Positions 9,047-18,030 of a stretch of 64,000 bases of DNA are shown here, piece after piece. The position numbers and the translations under genes were made by a program. The DNA is from Symsagittifera roscoffensis (taxonomy: Eukaryota > Xenacoelomorpha > Acoela > Convolutidae): NCBI RefSeq assembly GCF_963678635.1, contig NC_087066.1:38139755-38203754 (forward strand), written 5' to 3'. Position 1 is the stretch's first letter. Every line of letters begins with the position of its first letter. Below the pieces are notes generated by a model. It was given only the letters and a program-made list of their open reading frames with translations. It did not search any database and had not been told where the DNA came from.

Positions 9047-9255
9047 CTTAATTTAGTGAAAGAAAGTTTGAGAATGCAGAAAGTTAGTAAAATTAGAATT
9101 ACTACCATTTGCGCAACAAAAACTACTTCAGACCTTGGCAAAGTTACATTGTTACAAAACTTCCATGATTTTTTTTCACTGTTTGTCTCGTTGTAAACAA
9201 ACTCTGTTACTAATGTTGCGTCAGGTTCATCTACTGCTGTTGTTGCTTCTGACAT
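8971..9255 (-). CDS. small conserved Polinton membrane protein
   Basis: 94 aa. The N-terminus is acidic. After the motif LPRSEVVFVAQ comes a hydrophobic span (about residues 45-65) and then a second one ending in GYVLPNP. This 'RSEVVF ... GY(I/V)LPNP' arrangement is familiar from small two-span proteins next to the ATPase gene in animal Polintons. A virion membrane or holin-like role is possible; the function is unknown. It overlaps the ATPase gene at its 3' end. Confidence 0.6.
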   Translation of the reverse strand: MSEATTAVDEPDATLVTEFVYNETNSEKKSWKFCNNVTLPRSEVVFVAQMVVILILLTFCILKLSFTKLSCEETSVWFSILSGLVGYVLPNPRI

Positions 9256-9327
9256 TTGAGAAACTATTTATTCTACAGACTGTGTTAGACTTTTTCTCTC
9301 TGTGAATGAAGCTTGTAAAAAATTAAA

Positions 9328-9624
9328 TTACTTTTGAGAACAGTAAAAAATTTCATAACGTGTGAATTCTCTATCATTTATGTCATGCATTTCTAAAACA
9401 AAGTTTGCTGGGATATTTGCAGTTTTTTTGTAGTACATTATTTTCTTCACAGTATCCTCTTTCACAATCGTCTTAATCTCATCTGGCAATTCACTGCTGT
9501 TTAGATCCATCTGAACTCCTGGCTGACGTTTGGGTACTAAGACTAGTTCGGGAAGATATACTCCTCGCTTGCTGGCTAACATTTCTGATAAACTTGAATC
9601 TCTGGAAGTATACAAATTGATCAA
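9328..9624 (-). CDS. unknown protein, 98 aa
   Basis: No family recognised. It is a soluble, mildly charged protein without a membrane span. The motif VYLPELVLVPKRQPGV lies near residues 21-36. It overlaps the next upstream gene by 134 bases in another frame, so one of the two may start later than its first ATG. It is part of the tightly packed early-side cluster of the Polinton. Confidence 0.4.
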   Translation of the reverse strand: MINLYTSRDSSLSEMLASKRGVYLPELVLVPKRQPGVQMDLNSSELPDEIKTIVKEDTVKKIMYYKKTANIPANFVLEMHDINDREFTRYEIFYCSQK

Positions 9625-9832
9625 TAACTGGAAAAAACCTCTTCAACGTAGACAACTCTTCTTCCGAAATTATTATTTGCTCCTTCCTCTGAACAATTTG
9701 GCCACTACAATCAATACGCTCTATTCTCGTTAATGAAATTTTAATATCACCCTCTGGAGTCATCCACGCACAAAGCATTGAATTTGGTGATAGGTATGTC
9801 TCCACTTTCGCTGATCTCTCGCTGTTGTTCAT
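9491..9832 (-). CDS. unknown protein, 113 aa
   Basis: No family recognised. The middle (MLCAWMTPEGDIKISLTRIERI) is strand-like, and the C-terminus is Ser/Arg rich and low-complexity. It overlaps its upstream neighbour by 86 bases and its downstream neighbour by 134 bases. This overlap supports a viral style of packing, but either boundary gene could be shorter than drawn. Confidence 0.4.
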   Translation of the reverse strand: MNNSERSAKVETYLSPNSMLCAWMTPEGDIKISLTRIERIDCSGQIVQRKEQIIISEEELSTLKRFFPVIDQFVYFQRFKFIRNVSQQARSISSRTSLSTQTSARSSDGSKQQ

Positions 9833-10317
9833 TTTTCAACCAATCATAAAAAACCTTGGTTTTCTTCAGGGCACAATGATTCCTGGAGTTGTAATGTGGA
9901 ATATGTTTATTGCAACTTGGATAATTTTTAAAATATAAGTTTTCAACCCGAGGACAGCCCAAATCATCTAGGTTTTCAATCTTTCGGTCCAAGTACTTGG
10001 CCAAAAACTCTGTCTTTTCTTTTCCTTTAGCGTAAAAAACGGCACCGGGATTTCTCAGCACAAAACTCTGAAGTATTTGATTCAAGTTTATATAAAGATA
10101 ATCACCGTTTTCCCAATGGAGACCGTGTAAATAATTTGTTAACCAGTTGTAAGCTTTTTGTTCAAGCTTTGGTAGTATATTGAAATTCACTGGAGGTAGG
10201 AAAATGAGTCGATCGCTGTAGTCTGAACTTGTTATTGCTAATTCTTTAACCACAAAGGCGTTTTTTCTTGTAACGAAAGCCTTCCACGTCAAGCACAACT
10301 GATCTCTCGCCTAGCAT
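9747..10317 (-). pseudogene. DEDD-type exonuclease-like protein, frameshifted
   Basis: From the ATG at 10317 the frame opens with VVLDVEGF, a DxE motif like motif I of DnaQ/DEDD 3'-5' exonucleases. Within the A6 run at 10261-10266 (minus strand) the reading moves to another frame. It then continues for about 180 codons with VVKELAI, YLHGLHW and a terminal NHCALKKTK block resembling motif III (H-x-A-L). I recognise this as an uncharacterised family found in invertebrate Polinton-like elements. One base too many in the run suggests a recent lesion or sequencing error; a programmed shift is less likely. The function is inferred only. Confidence 0.5.
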
Positions 10318-10421
10318 TCTAGTAAATGATAAATTTCTGGTTTTTTCAACTTAATGAAAAGGCAGAACGCTATTCCACTCAAATGTCCCAATAAGCTGTT
10401 GTTACAGTTCCAGGGCAACAT
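10311..10421 (-). CDS. small ORF, 36 aa, overlapping exonuclease start
   Basis: A short frame, MLPWNCNN onward, with a hydrophobic centre. Its stop codon (10311-10313) sits within the ATGCTAG overlap that also carries the ATG of the next gene (10317). It could be a leader peptide or chance. There is no homologue I know. Confidence 0.2.
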   Translation of the reverse strand: MLPWNCNNSLLGHLSGIAFCLFIKLKKPEIYHLLEC

Positions 10422-10445
10422 GTAACAGTACGTGGGACCCTGTTG

Positions 10446-10745
10446 TTAAAATTCGTGTATAAATCCGGCCGCATCGTGCAAAATAGCGTGCAATCGTAAA
10501 ATTTTGGAATTTTTCAAGTATTTGTCCAAGGAAGAGTTATCAATACCAATCAAGCCACCATAAGGTCTCAACTTAATTAAAATGTCGTAGTTAAGGTTAT
10601 CAGAACTAACAAAAAACAGAGAAAATGCAGCTAGAAAATAGTTGCGTCGGTTAGAATTATCAGGATAAGTTTGTTTCAAAGACGTATAAATTTCGTGAAT
10701 TATTTTTAAATCAATAGGAGTTACTCTGCTTTTTTGCAATTTCAT
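10446..10745 (-). CDS. unknown protein, 99 aa
   Basis: No family recognised. It is helical in character, with the stretch IHEIYTSLKQTYP near residues 15-27 and FLAAFSLFFVS near 42-52. It starts 4 bases inside the end of the upstream 178-aa gene (ATG/stop overlap), so the two are probably expressed together. Confidence 0.4.
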   Translation of the reverse strand: MKLQKSRVTPIDLKIIHEIYTSLKQTYPDNSNRRNYFLAAFSLFFVSSDNLNYDILIKLRPYGGLIGIDNSSLDKYLKNSKILRLHAILHDAAGFIHEF

Positions 10746-11278
10746 TTTTTTTTTTCCAACACCTCTCCAACCTGCTGAATTTCAAGCCAGTGGAAATAAG
10801 AGTGACCTTGCAAATACCATTTAGTCTCATTAAGATAACGGTGGTAAATAATTAAATAAACCACCGGAAGTTTTTTGTATTTTGATAGCTTGTTGAAACA
10901 TAGACGGATTTTTCTCTCCAAGTCTTTATCAACCCTTTTTGAGGTAAAATCAAACGAATAGTCGAATACGTTTTCATAATCAGCAAAATTCAAATCGCTC
11001 ACAGTACCATACTGTTGTTTTGTAGAAATGCACCAAGAGATTTGTTGAAGCTCACTCAAATCAAATTGTTCTTTGAAAATTAACTCGTATTCTTTCTTTG
11101 AAATTTCCTTTGCCCTTTCGAGGAAGACGACGTAGCGTTCATTACTAAATTTGAAAAATGAGTTTTTTTCTGCGGTTGAAAACACTCTTAATTGTAAATG
11201 TTCATTATCAATATCTTCAGTACACCAAGTTCCCTCTAATTTCATTTTTCTTATTTCAAAATTTGTCAAATTTATCAT
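10742..11278 (-). CDS. unknown protein, 178 aa
   Basis: The outermost gene of the minus-strand arm. The product is soluble, rich in Tyr, Phe and charged residues, with no motif I can name. Upstream (11279-11460) the sequence carries a GC-rich patch (ggccgccgcc) and a second ggccggcgc. These could be promoter or terminal sequences of the element, but no inverted match was found at the left side. Confidence 0.4.
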   Translation of the reverse strand: MINLTNFEIRKMKLEGTWCTEDIDNEHLQLRVFSTAEKNSFFKFSNERYVVFLERAKEISKKEYELIFKEQFDLSELQQISWCISTKQQYGTVSDLNFADYENVFDYSFDFTSKRVDKDLERKIRLCFNKLSKYKKLPVVYLIIYHRYLNETKWYLQGHSYFHWLEIQQVGEVLEKKK

Positions 11279-11580
11279 TTGGTATATTTTGCCCAGAAAC
11301 GGCCGCCGCCTTTTGAGAGTAATTTCAATTTACTGCCTTTTCACCATAAAATTTAGGTCAAGTTAAGGAATTAGTTTACTGCTGCCAACAGTTAAGCTAC
11401 GCTGCCAAATTGGCCGGCGCATTTTTATTATATACCATAAAAGTCAATTCCCCGTTCACTAGCAAATTTCAACTAGGTCGAAAGTTCATTTACTCTAAAC
11501 AAACAAAACAATTAATATGATTCATATAATTAATCAGGACCAATAATTAGGACCCCAAAATTTGGAATTAGAAAGATTTT

Positions 11581-11768
11581 TGCATCGTGTCCCTTGTTGT
11601 TAAGCTAAACTTAGCAAGATCCTAAGTAGGGGGTCTTCTGCTTTTTGGGTGGAAAATTTCTTTCGTTTACAAAATCCTAGGATAGGGGTCCTCCAAAAAA
11701 TTAAGGACCCCTTTCCTAGGATTTTGCTTTACGTGAGGACCCCCCCTTAGGATCCGGGACACGATACA
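11581..11768. mobile_element. foldback / MITE-like palindrome
   Basis: Outer arms at 11581-11593 and 11756-11768 are inverted copies with one mismatch (TGCATCGTGTCCC against GGGACACGATACA). Inside, GATCCTAAG...GGGGG pairs with CCCCCCTTAGGATCC. The centre, AAAATCCTAGGA...GGGGTCC with GGACCCC...TCCTAGGATTTT, forms a further hairpin. The whole 188 bases can fold on itself. There is no coding capacity. It sits about 300 bases beyond the Polinton. Confidence 0.65.
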
Positions 11769-11856
11769 ATACTACTGCCTTCAGCCAATCCACTTAATAA
11801 TGATTGCTCAAGTCCTCATGTGACAGACGCTTGAGTCCCAGGACCTCCACTAGCTC

Positions 11857-13664
11857 TTATCTACAGGCCAGATCCTCGAGATCCTGATCTTTCACTCGCT
11901 CCAGGTACTGGGCTCCGCTCGCTTCTCCAGGACCTTCTGGCTTCTTCTTGTTGTCAACCACCACTACCGATGACACTACCGAGCTCTGGGGCGTAGAAGA
12001 CTCCGCCTCGTCTCTCTCCATGAATGTTGAACCCAGTTGTCTATTTCTGCTGCTACTTGAGCTTCCTTTAGAATCGACCTTTCCTTCCAAGCGATCAGCC
12101 ACGGGCCAAGCCGGGAAGAAGGAGTGTCTCGGGGTGGATCAAATGTGAACTGACCAGTTTCCACCAGATCCAACTCAAGAACGTTTATGTGCTTCTGAAA
12201 GAAACCGTTCAGCCTTTCCGTTCCCCTGGGCCTGTAGAAGTGGATGCCGTCCAAGGATGAGTTTTACGGAAGGAAATCCTCCATCATTCTTGCTACGTCA
12301 AGCAATCTCACGGGCAGTACACTTCTTTGTTGAATTTGCCTAATGATTTCGTTGATATGGCGTACTCTTTCATTCATGTTCCTCGCGTTCTGGTCGGACA
12401 TCGTATTGTAGGGGACGGTGCAATTGGTGAGTATTGCTGGATTCAGATAGATTCTCAGCTTCTCAAGAATGCAACTCATTTTGTCTTGCAGCCTCATCAT
12501 CTTCCTTGACTCACCTCTGGAAACATTCTTGGTCCCCATCATTAGGGTGACCGTGTAAATTTTACCCATATCAAGCATCTCTAGCGACGCTAACATCTGG
12601 GGCGTTGCTGCACCAGAGAAACTCAAGATCCCAATCGACATTGCGCCTGGGTTCTTGTCAGGACCCGGACAAGACTGTCCCCAATGATCAAGTGGACTGC
12701 ACCTTCCGGTATTCTAGGCTGCGTGAAGTATTCCGCCCAAGCTGCATCGTGGTAGGCATCCCTCCTCTCACGTTGCGCCGCCGTCCAATCCTCTCGGTTG
12801 TGCCTGTGATAAGCGCCGTCGGTGTTCTTATAATTCGCTATGATGACACTCCTCACTGGATATTCCCTCAGGTGGCCGGCTGCTCCTCACGCGCTGGACT
12901 CTTGAGAGCTCTTGACTGCAACCTCTCCTGCAACTCCTTGAGGCGTGATGTCCCCGTTCCAGTTTGACTGCCACTGGTCGAACTGGGCGTCAATCCTGGC
13001 AGTGAAATGTCCATTAATGGTCTGTTTCGACCTGCCTCCAGATTTCTCATTGAAGGGACGGGTTGGGGTGGTGTCCATGTTTCCAGGCCTTCATTCATGT
13101 GTTCCTTGGCCACGCGGTCCAGATTGAGGCGTATTTCGCTCGTATCTAACCTGAACCTCCCCCTTACTGCCTTTAACATTTTATCCAAACGATTTCAAGA
13201 TAAGACAATTCAATTAGATTTTTGAAAACATGAAGATTTATCTTCTGTTTTAGCACCATAACGTTCGAATTAAAAATTGTGTTATAATTGTCATGCCAAT
13301 CATTCTAAAACCTATTTTCCTGACGCGTACCCCTAACTCGAGACCCTCGTGTCCTCCTGAAGCTCAGGTGATGCTCAAGTAGTATTTCTTGTGTAAATGT
13401 ATCATTATTTCCGTTTCTGCAAAGATCACGTGCAGGATGGCGTATAATTCCCTGGGGCTCAATTTACCCCTGTTCGGATTATAGACTGGCACTGAAACCT
13501 CTCCTATACTTCTTTCGACCAGGAAATTCCTCAATCGGGTCAATGCTAACATCACATGCTGAGGATCTGTCACGTTTCACTCTTGTAGCGCTTCTTTTCG
13601 ACGGCGTTCGCGTGTTTAAGATTTTCAGAAACCTGGCAAAATGGGTGTTGTATCTAACTTCCAA
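11857..13664 (-). pseudogene. decayed SGNH/GDSL hydrolase-like ORF
   Basis: Successive minus-strand fragments in different frames read as one protein. From the 5' side there is a basic N-terminal part (13664-12868), then HLIIGDSLVRVL (block I with the GDS serine) near 12690. Next comes VTLMMGTKN (block III-like, near 12540), then DGIHFYRPRGTE (block V with Asp and His) near 12240, and a Ser-rich tail to about 11860. These are the blocks of the SGNH hydrolase fold. Several frameshifts break it. I associate this ORF type with repetitive invertebrate elements, so it is probably mobile-element derived. Its GC content is higher than the flanks. Confidence 0.5.
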
Positions 13665-14879
13665 TGTTTTTAAAGTGGCTTTTAAGCCGTAGCGATCCTT
13701 TTTTCCGTGTCTAGTTGAGCCATGAGTTGGCTCCGACTGATTGGGTTGGAAAATGACGAGAAATACCGTATCTGGCCATGGAGGTCTATCCTTTGTGCTC
13801 TCAAATGTGACGAGTATTATGTTTTGTTCTATAACACTTTTGGTTGCTTAAGACATCAAAACCACAATATAGAACCCACCAAACACGTTGACGGGCTTTC
13901 TGTCTGATCAAGAGCACCAGTAGAAGTGTTCAAAAGGAGCTTGGCCACCTCCTTATTGTAACGTACTAGATTTTAAGAAAAACATTTAGAGAGTTTTTCT
14001 TCGGTGCGTTTATTTAGTATGATGATTAGTTAAACGTTTTGAGAGAGCTAATACAAATACCAAAAACACCAGAAAAAAAACCAACAAAGGAAAATTACCA
14101 GGAACATTTCAAAAACCCATGAAAAGACGCTGTTGTTGAATCACATGGATTAAACCGTACTATTCAGATTAAACATTCTGAAATCCAAACAAATCCTACT
14201 GTCTCAATCGAATTATCTCTTATTGTCTCAACCGAGTCGTGGGACGTTGTCAAAAATTTTAGATAGTCTGGAAAAATTAATCAAATATTGGGAGCAATGA
14301 CTGGATAACAGGAAAAACTGACTATCCCAATGAAACAGCAATAACAGAGGGTCCAGTAACATAAGAGCACATCTCAGAAAGAGGGTATCGTTGAAAGTAT
14401 AGCTAATGTTTGTTATCATAGTGAACTAAAATTAGTCAGTAACACCACTCATCATCTTTGAAACAAGTTTTTGCTAATACAGAACTCGGCGAAAAGTTCT
14501 ATGGGTCTTTACTGAGACGGTTTTTTTTATCTCTTTCAAGGTATAATTTTTTAAACAGATATTCGAAACAAATTCTAGTGGGATTTTAAGAGATGTAAGA
14601 CCTCAAGAGTTTTCAGATTTCAACTTGACTGAAATACTGTTTTACGATACTATCAGATTAATATCTACTATGACAAAAAAGTATAGTTTTAAACGCATAT
14701 GACGTTTCAAGAAATAGGTGACATCAGATATTGAAATAGCAAACCAAACTTTGTACATTAAAATTAGTAATTAAAATTAGTTTTTGGGTTCTGAAAAGTT
14801 TTCCTGAAAATTGGGATTTTAATTAATTTATTTATGTAATTAAATTATTATTTTTAATTGGAAGTTTTATTTAAAATTT
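13665..14879. other. no gene seen
   Basis: AT-rich sequence with only short, unsupported frames. I see no feature in it. Confidence 0.6.
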
Positions 14880-15670
14880 GGCAAACGCCTTGAGAAGGTT
14901 AATTCACTATCCCAACGAAATTTTTTGAACCTTGGTAAGGCTAGTAAAACTCTTGGAAAGATTTATTTACAATTAAAACCAGTTATTTTCTAGAGTCTTG
15001 GTAAGGTTAGCTAAACACTTGGAAAGGTTAAGTCACTATCCCAACCCATTTTACTAGAGTTTTTGGAAGTTTAGCAAAAATTGTGGGAAGGTTAGCAAAA
15101 AAAATTGAAAGGTTGTTTCGCTATTCCAACGAGCTGTTTCTAAGTCTTGGTAAGGTTAGTTAGGATGTTTGAAAGGTTAGAATTTTTATCCAAACGAATG
15201 TATTCTAGAGTCTTGGGAAATTTAGTGTACGTCTTAGCAAGGTTAGCAAAAGTCTTGGGAAGGTTAGCAAAAGTCCTGGGAAGGTTAATTTGCTATTCCA
15301 ACGAATTGTATCCAAGTCGTGGGAAGGTTTGCTAAGATCTTTGAATGAAAGGTTAATCTACTATCCCAACGAGTGCTTTCTAGAGTCTTGTGAAAGGCAG
15401 CGAACGTCTCGGCAAGATTTGCAAAAATCATGGGAAGGTTAGTTTACTATCGTAACCTGTTGTTTGTAGAGTCTTGGGAAGGTTAGAAAAAGTCTTGGGA
15501 AGGTTAACTTACAATCCCAACAAGTTTTTCCCAAGTCTTTGAATGGTTAACCAAAGTCTTGGGTTGGTTATTTCACTTTTCCAAATAGTCTCCTCGGATG
15601 TTGTTTAACTATTCCAACTGGTCTTCTCCAAGTCTTGGAAAGTTTAACTAGAGTCATGGAAATGTTAAAT
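14880..15670. repeat. diverged nested tandem repeat
   Basis: Two short units alternate irregularly: GTCTTGGGAAGGTTAGCAAAA (about 21 bp, with variants) and TTCACTATCCCAACGAG followed by TTTCTAGA. More than ten degraded copies of the first unit can be counted. The result is a satellite-like array with a higher-order unit of roughly 100-130 bp. No coding capacity. Confidence 0.75.
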
Positions 15671-16779
15671 TACTAGCCTATAAGTGCTCATTTCAAATGA
15701 AATAACAAATTACAGACAAAGAGTTCTTGATTACTAAAAGACGGTAGCATAGACTCATACAAAAGCAAGCTCACTCGGAGCATAGACACTAAAAAGGCGG
15801 GAAAAGAGGGCAATGAGTTTTACCACGTGATTTTTACCGATACTATTTTTGGATAAATTAAGGTTTTATCCGGAGGAAAACAGAAGATTATCTCGATCAA
15901 TTCAGGTCCGTCAAATACAAGAACAGCCTCGGTGTTTGCGTGTCAAAAACTTTTCATTTGACCGACTAATCTTTGAGGCTGAGGTTTGGTGTTTCGAACT
16001 TCCTTGGTTTGAAGTATTGAAATACGCCCAGAACCGATTGTTTCTATTATTGTGTTTGTGTATATCGGTAATCGTTTATATACAGTAGTTTGTAAAATTG
16101 GTCAAAAAAGCTGTGCTCTTAAAATAGGATTAGAAAAACCACATTTCACAACAGGTATTTTGACAAATTTTGAATAGAAAACCAACCAAAGTGAATTTTT
16201 TAAAAGAATTAGATGAGACCAAAAACTCAAAAAATAGCGGCACAATTATTGTAAACAATTTCTTTTAACCCGTATTTAACCGTAAATAACAACACAATTT
16301 ATTGAATCAAGTTACTACTTGACCTGGGTTCAATTGAGAACTTATCTATTTGAACTTTTCAGTGAGACGAATAAAAAACAACAAAGCAGTGAGCACTCAT
16401 CTGCTTAATAAAGATCATAAATATTCATATTCTTGATACGGCGGGAATTCGTGCGTAAAGAAAATGTAGAAAAGTAAAATGTCTATAGTTGAACAGAACA
16501 AACTTATCCAGAAACCTCTACAAAATTGATCTATCCTCCAATAGAAACAATAACAAATGAAATTGAGAAAACAGTCGCTAAATCTAACGATAAAAAAAAA
16601 TCTCATCACCATGGTAAGAACAGAAAGAAGGAAAGATGAGGCAACAGACAAGAAACCGGAACAAGAGAAGCTTGGAAAAGATACAGCAGAATAGAGGCAG
16701 AACCGCATGACAACAATCCATTTAAACTAGAGACACCGGAACAGAGCATAAATGGGGAAAGCAAAAAAGTCCAATCCAC

Positions 16780-18030
16780 TCCCATGTCAAAGATAGGGAA
16801 CACGACTAACAAAGCGGTTTGGGTTTTTTTAACGAACAGGCAACGATATCGATGGAGGATTCCTGAGACCACAAAAGGTGATTCGAAAACAAAAAAGACA
16901 TCCATCGCAGAAAAATGGAAGGCCGCATTGATGAACATGGTGGGATTGAAACCAAAAGAAAAAGAAGGATAGGTAGAAAGGAAGAGTTTTTGCTAGTGGC
17001 AGCGATAACAACTGAAATCAAGAGCATAGAGAAAACACCAGCTATAGATGTAGCGACTGAAACAACAAGATACACAGTGACTACAGGAATCAATTCCATC
17101 GAGGAAGGAGAACCAATGGCAGATATGTTGAAAAGACTAGATCAGATCCAGATAAAACTAGATAGTGGCACAGAAGACAGGGAACAACTAACGAAAGAAG
17201 TCAGGCAGAAAACAAACGCGAGTATTTAAATGTACAAGCAGGTTTCATGCGCAAGAGGAGCAAATATGTGTGAAAAACGCAGATATCGATACCGCAAATT
17301 TCACTGTATAGGATAACTGAACTTTAGATTCAAAGGTTGAGCAACTGAGTTAGATCACAAGAGTACGTAACCACCACTGGCAGGTACTTATTAAACTGCA
17401 CCAAGGACTTGGCCAGTACCGATGGCGCCAAAGCAAACACAATATATATAGACTGAATAAACTGGTAATATATATATAACATTCCCTCAAGAATCAATTT
17501 TGCAAACAAGGTATCCGGATCTAGTGAAAGGAGCAATCATGAGAAATCTTGGAAAATTTTCAGAAAACCGAATAACTTCAAAGATGACCCCGATGGATGA
17601 ATAGACATCTGGATAGAAGTCATGAAACTACAAGTAGGGCACGATAAACTAAACGGCAGACAGACCTGCACGGCATTCCTTAAAAAAGTAGAAGGAACAA
17701 TCCTAAAAAGCGGCGTGGATGTCAAAAATGAAGAAGAAAATAGGTTGTCAGCAAACATCTTTGTAACTCTGAATTTCTTTACTCAGGCCTGAACTGACAT
17801 CAAGTCAGAACGAGATCTGAAAAGAGGAGGCGATAGGAAGTCGAATGAATCAATCGACAGTTTTTTGAACGATCTAGATTCTGCGCTGGAGGAAAGATCC
17901 TGAGGAATCAACCAATTGCTGAAACTTCAGCATCACCTCGAAATTCACAGATGAAGCGAGGAGCCAAGTTTTTAGAACAAAGTAGGCAACCTATTACACC
18001 TTGTAATAAGCCAAAGCACTAACTCCTGAA
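16780..18030 (+). pseudogene. possible retroelement gag-like relic
   Basis: Plus-strand fragments rich in Lys and Glu (16784-17229) are followed by a broken frame around 17590-18030. It contains segments such as SERDLKRGGDRK and SIDSFLNDLDSALEER that look like the middle of a gag protein. Stops interrupt it throughout. The call is weak. It could be another kind of decayed gene. Bases 15671-16779 show nothing recognisable. Confidence 0.25.

Larger units (their letters stand above)
619..11278 (-). mobile_element. Polinton/Maverick (adintovirus-like) element
   Basis: A gene-dense block with the hallmark Polinton set: adenain-like protease, double-jelly-roll major capsid, penton, DDE integrase and FtsK/HerA-type packaging ATPase. 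Genes overlap by a few to several hundred bases, as in a virus genome. Most frames are open, so the copy is young or retained. Two gene arms converge near 2.9-3.2 kb. I could not find terminal inverted repeats or target duplications by eye, so the ends are set by the outermost genes. A type-B DNA polymerase, normally about 1100 residues, is absent from all six frames. Confidence 0.85.
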
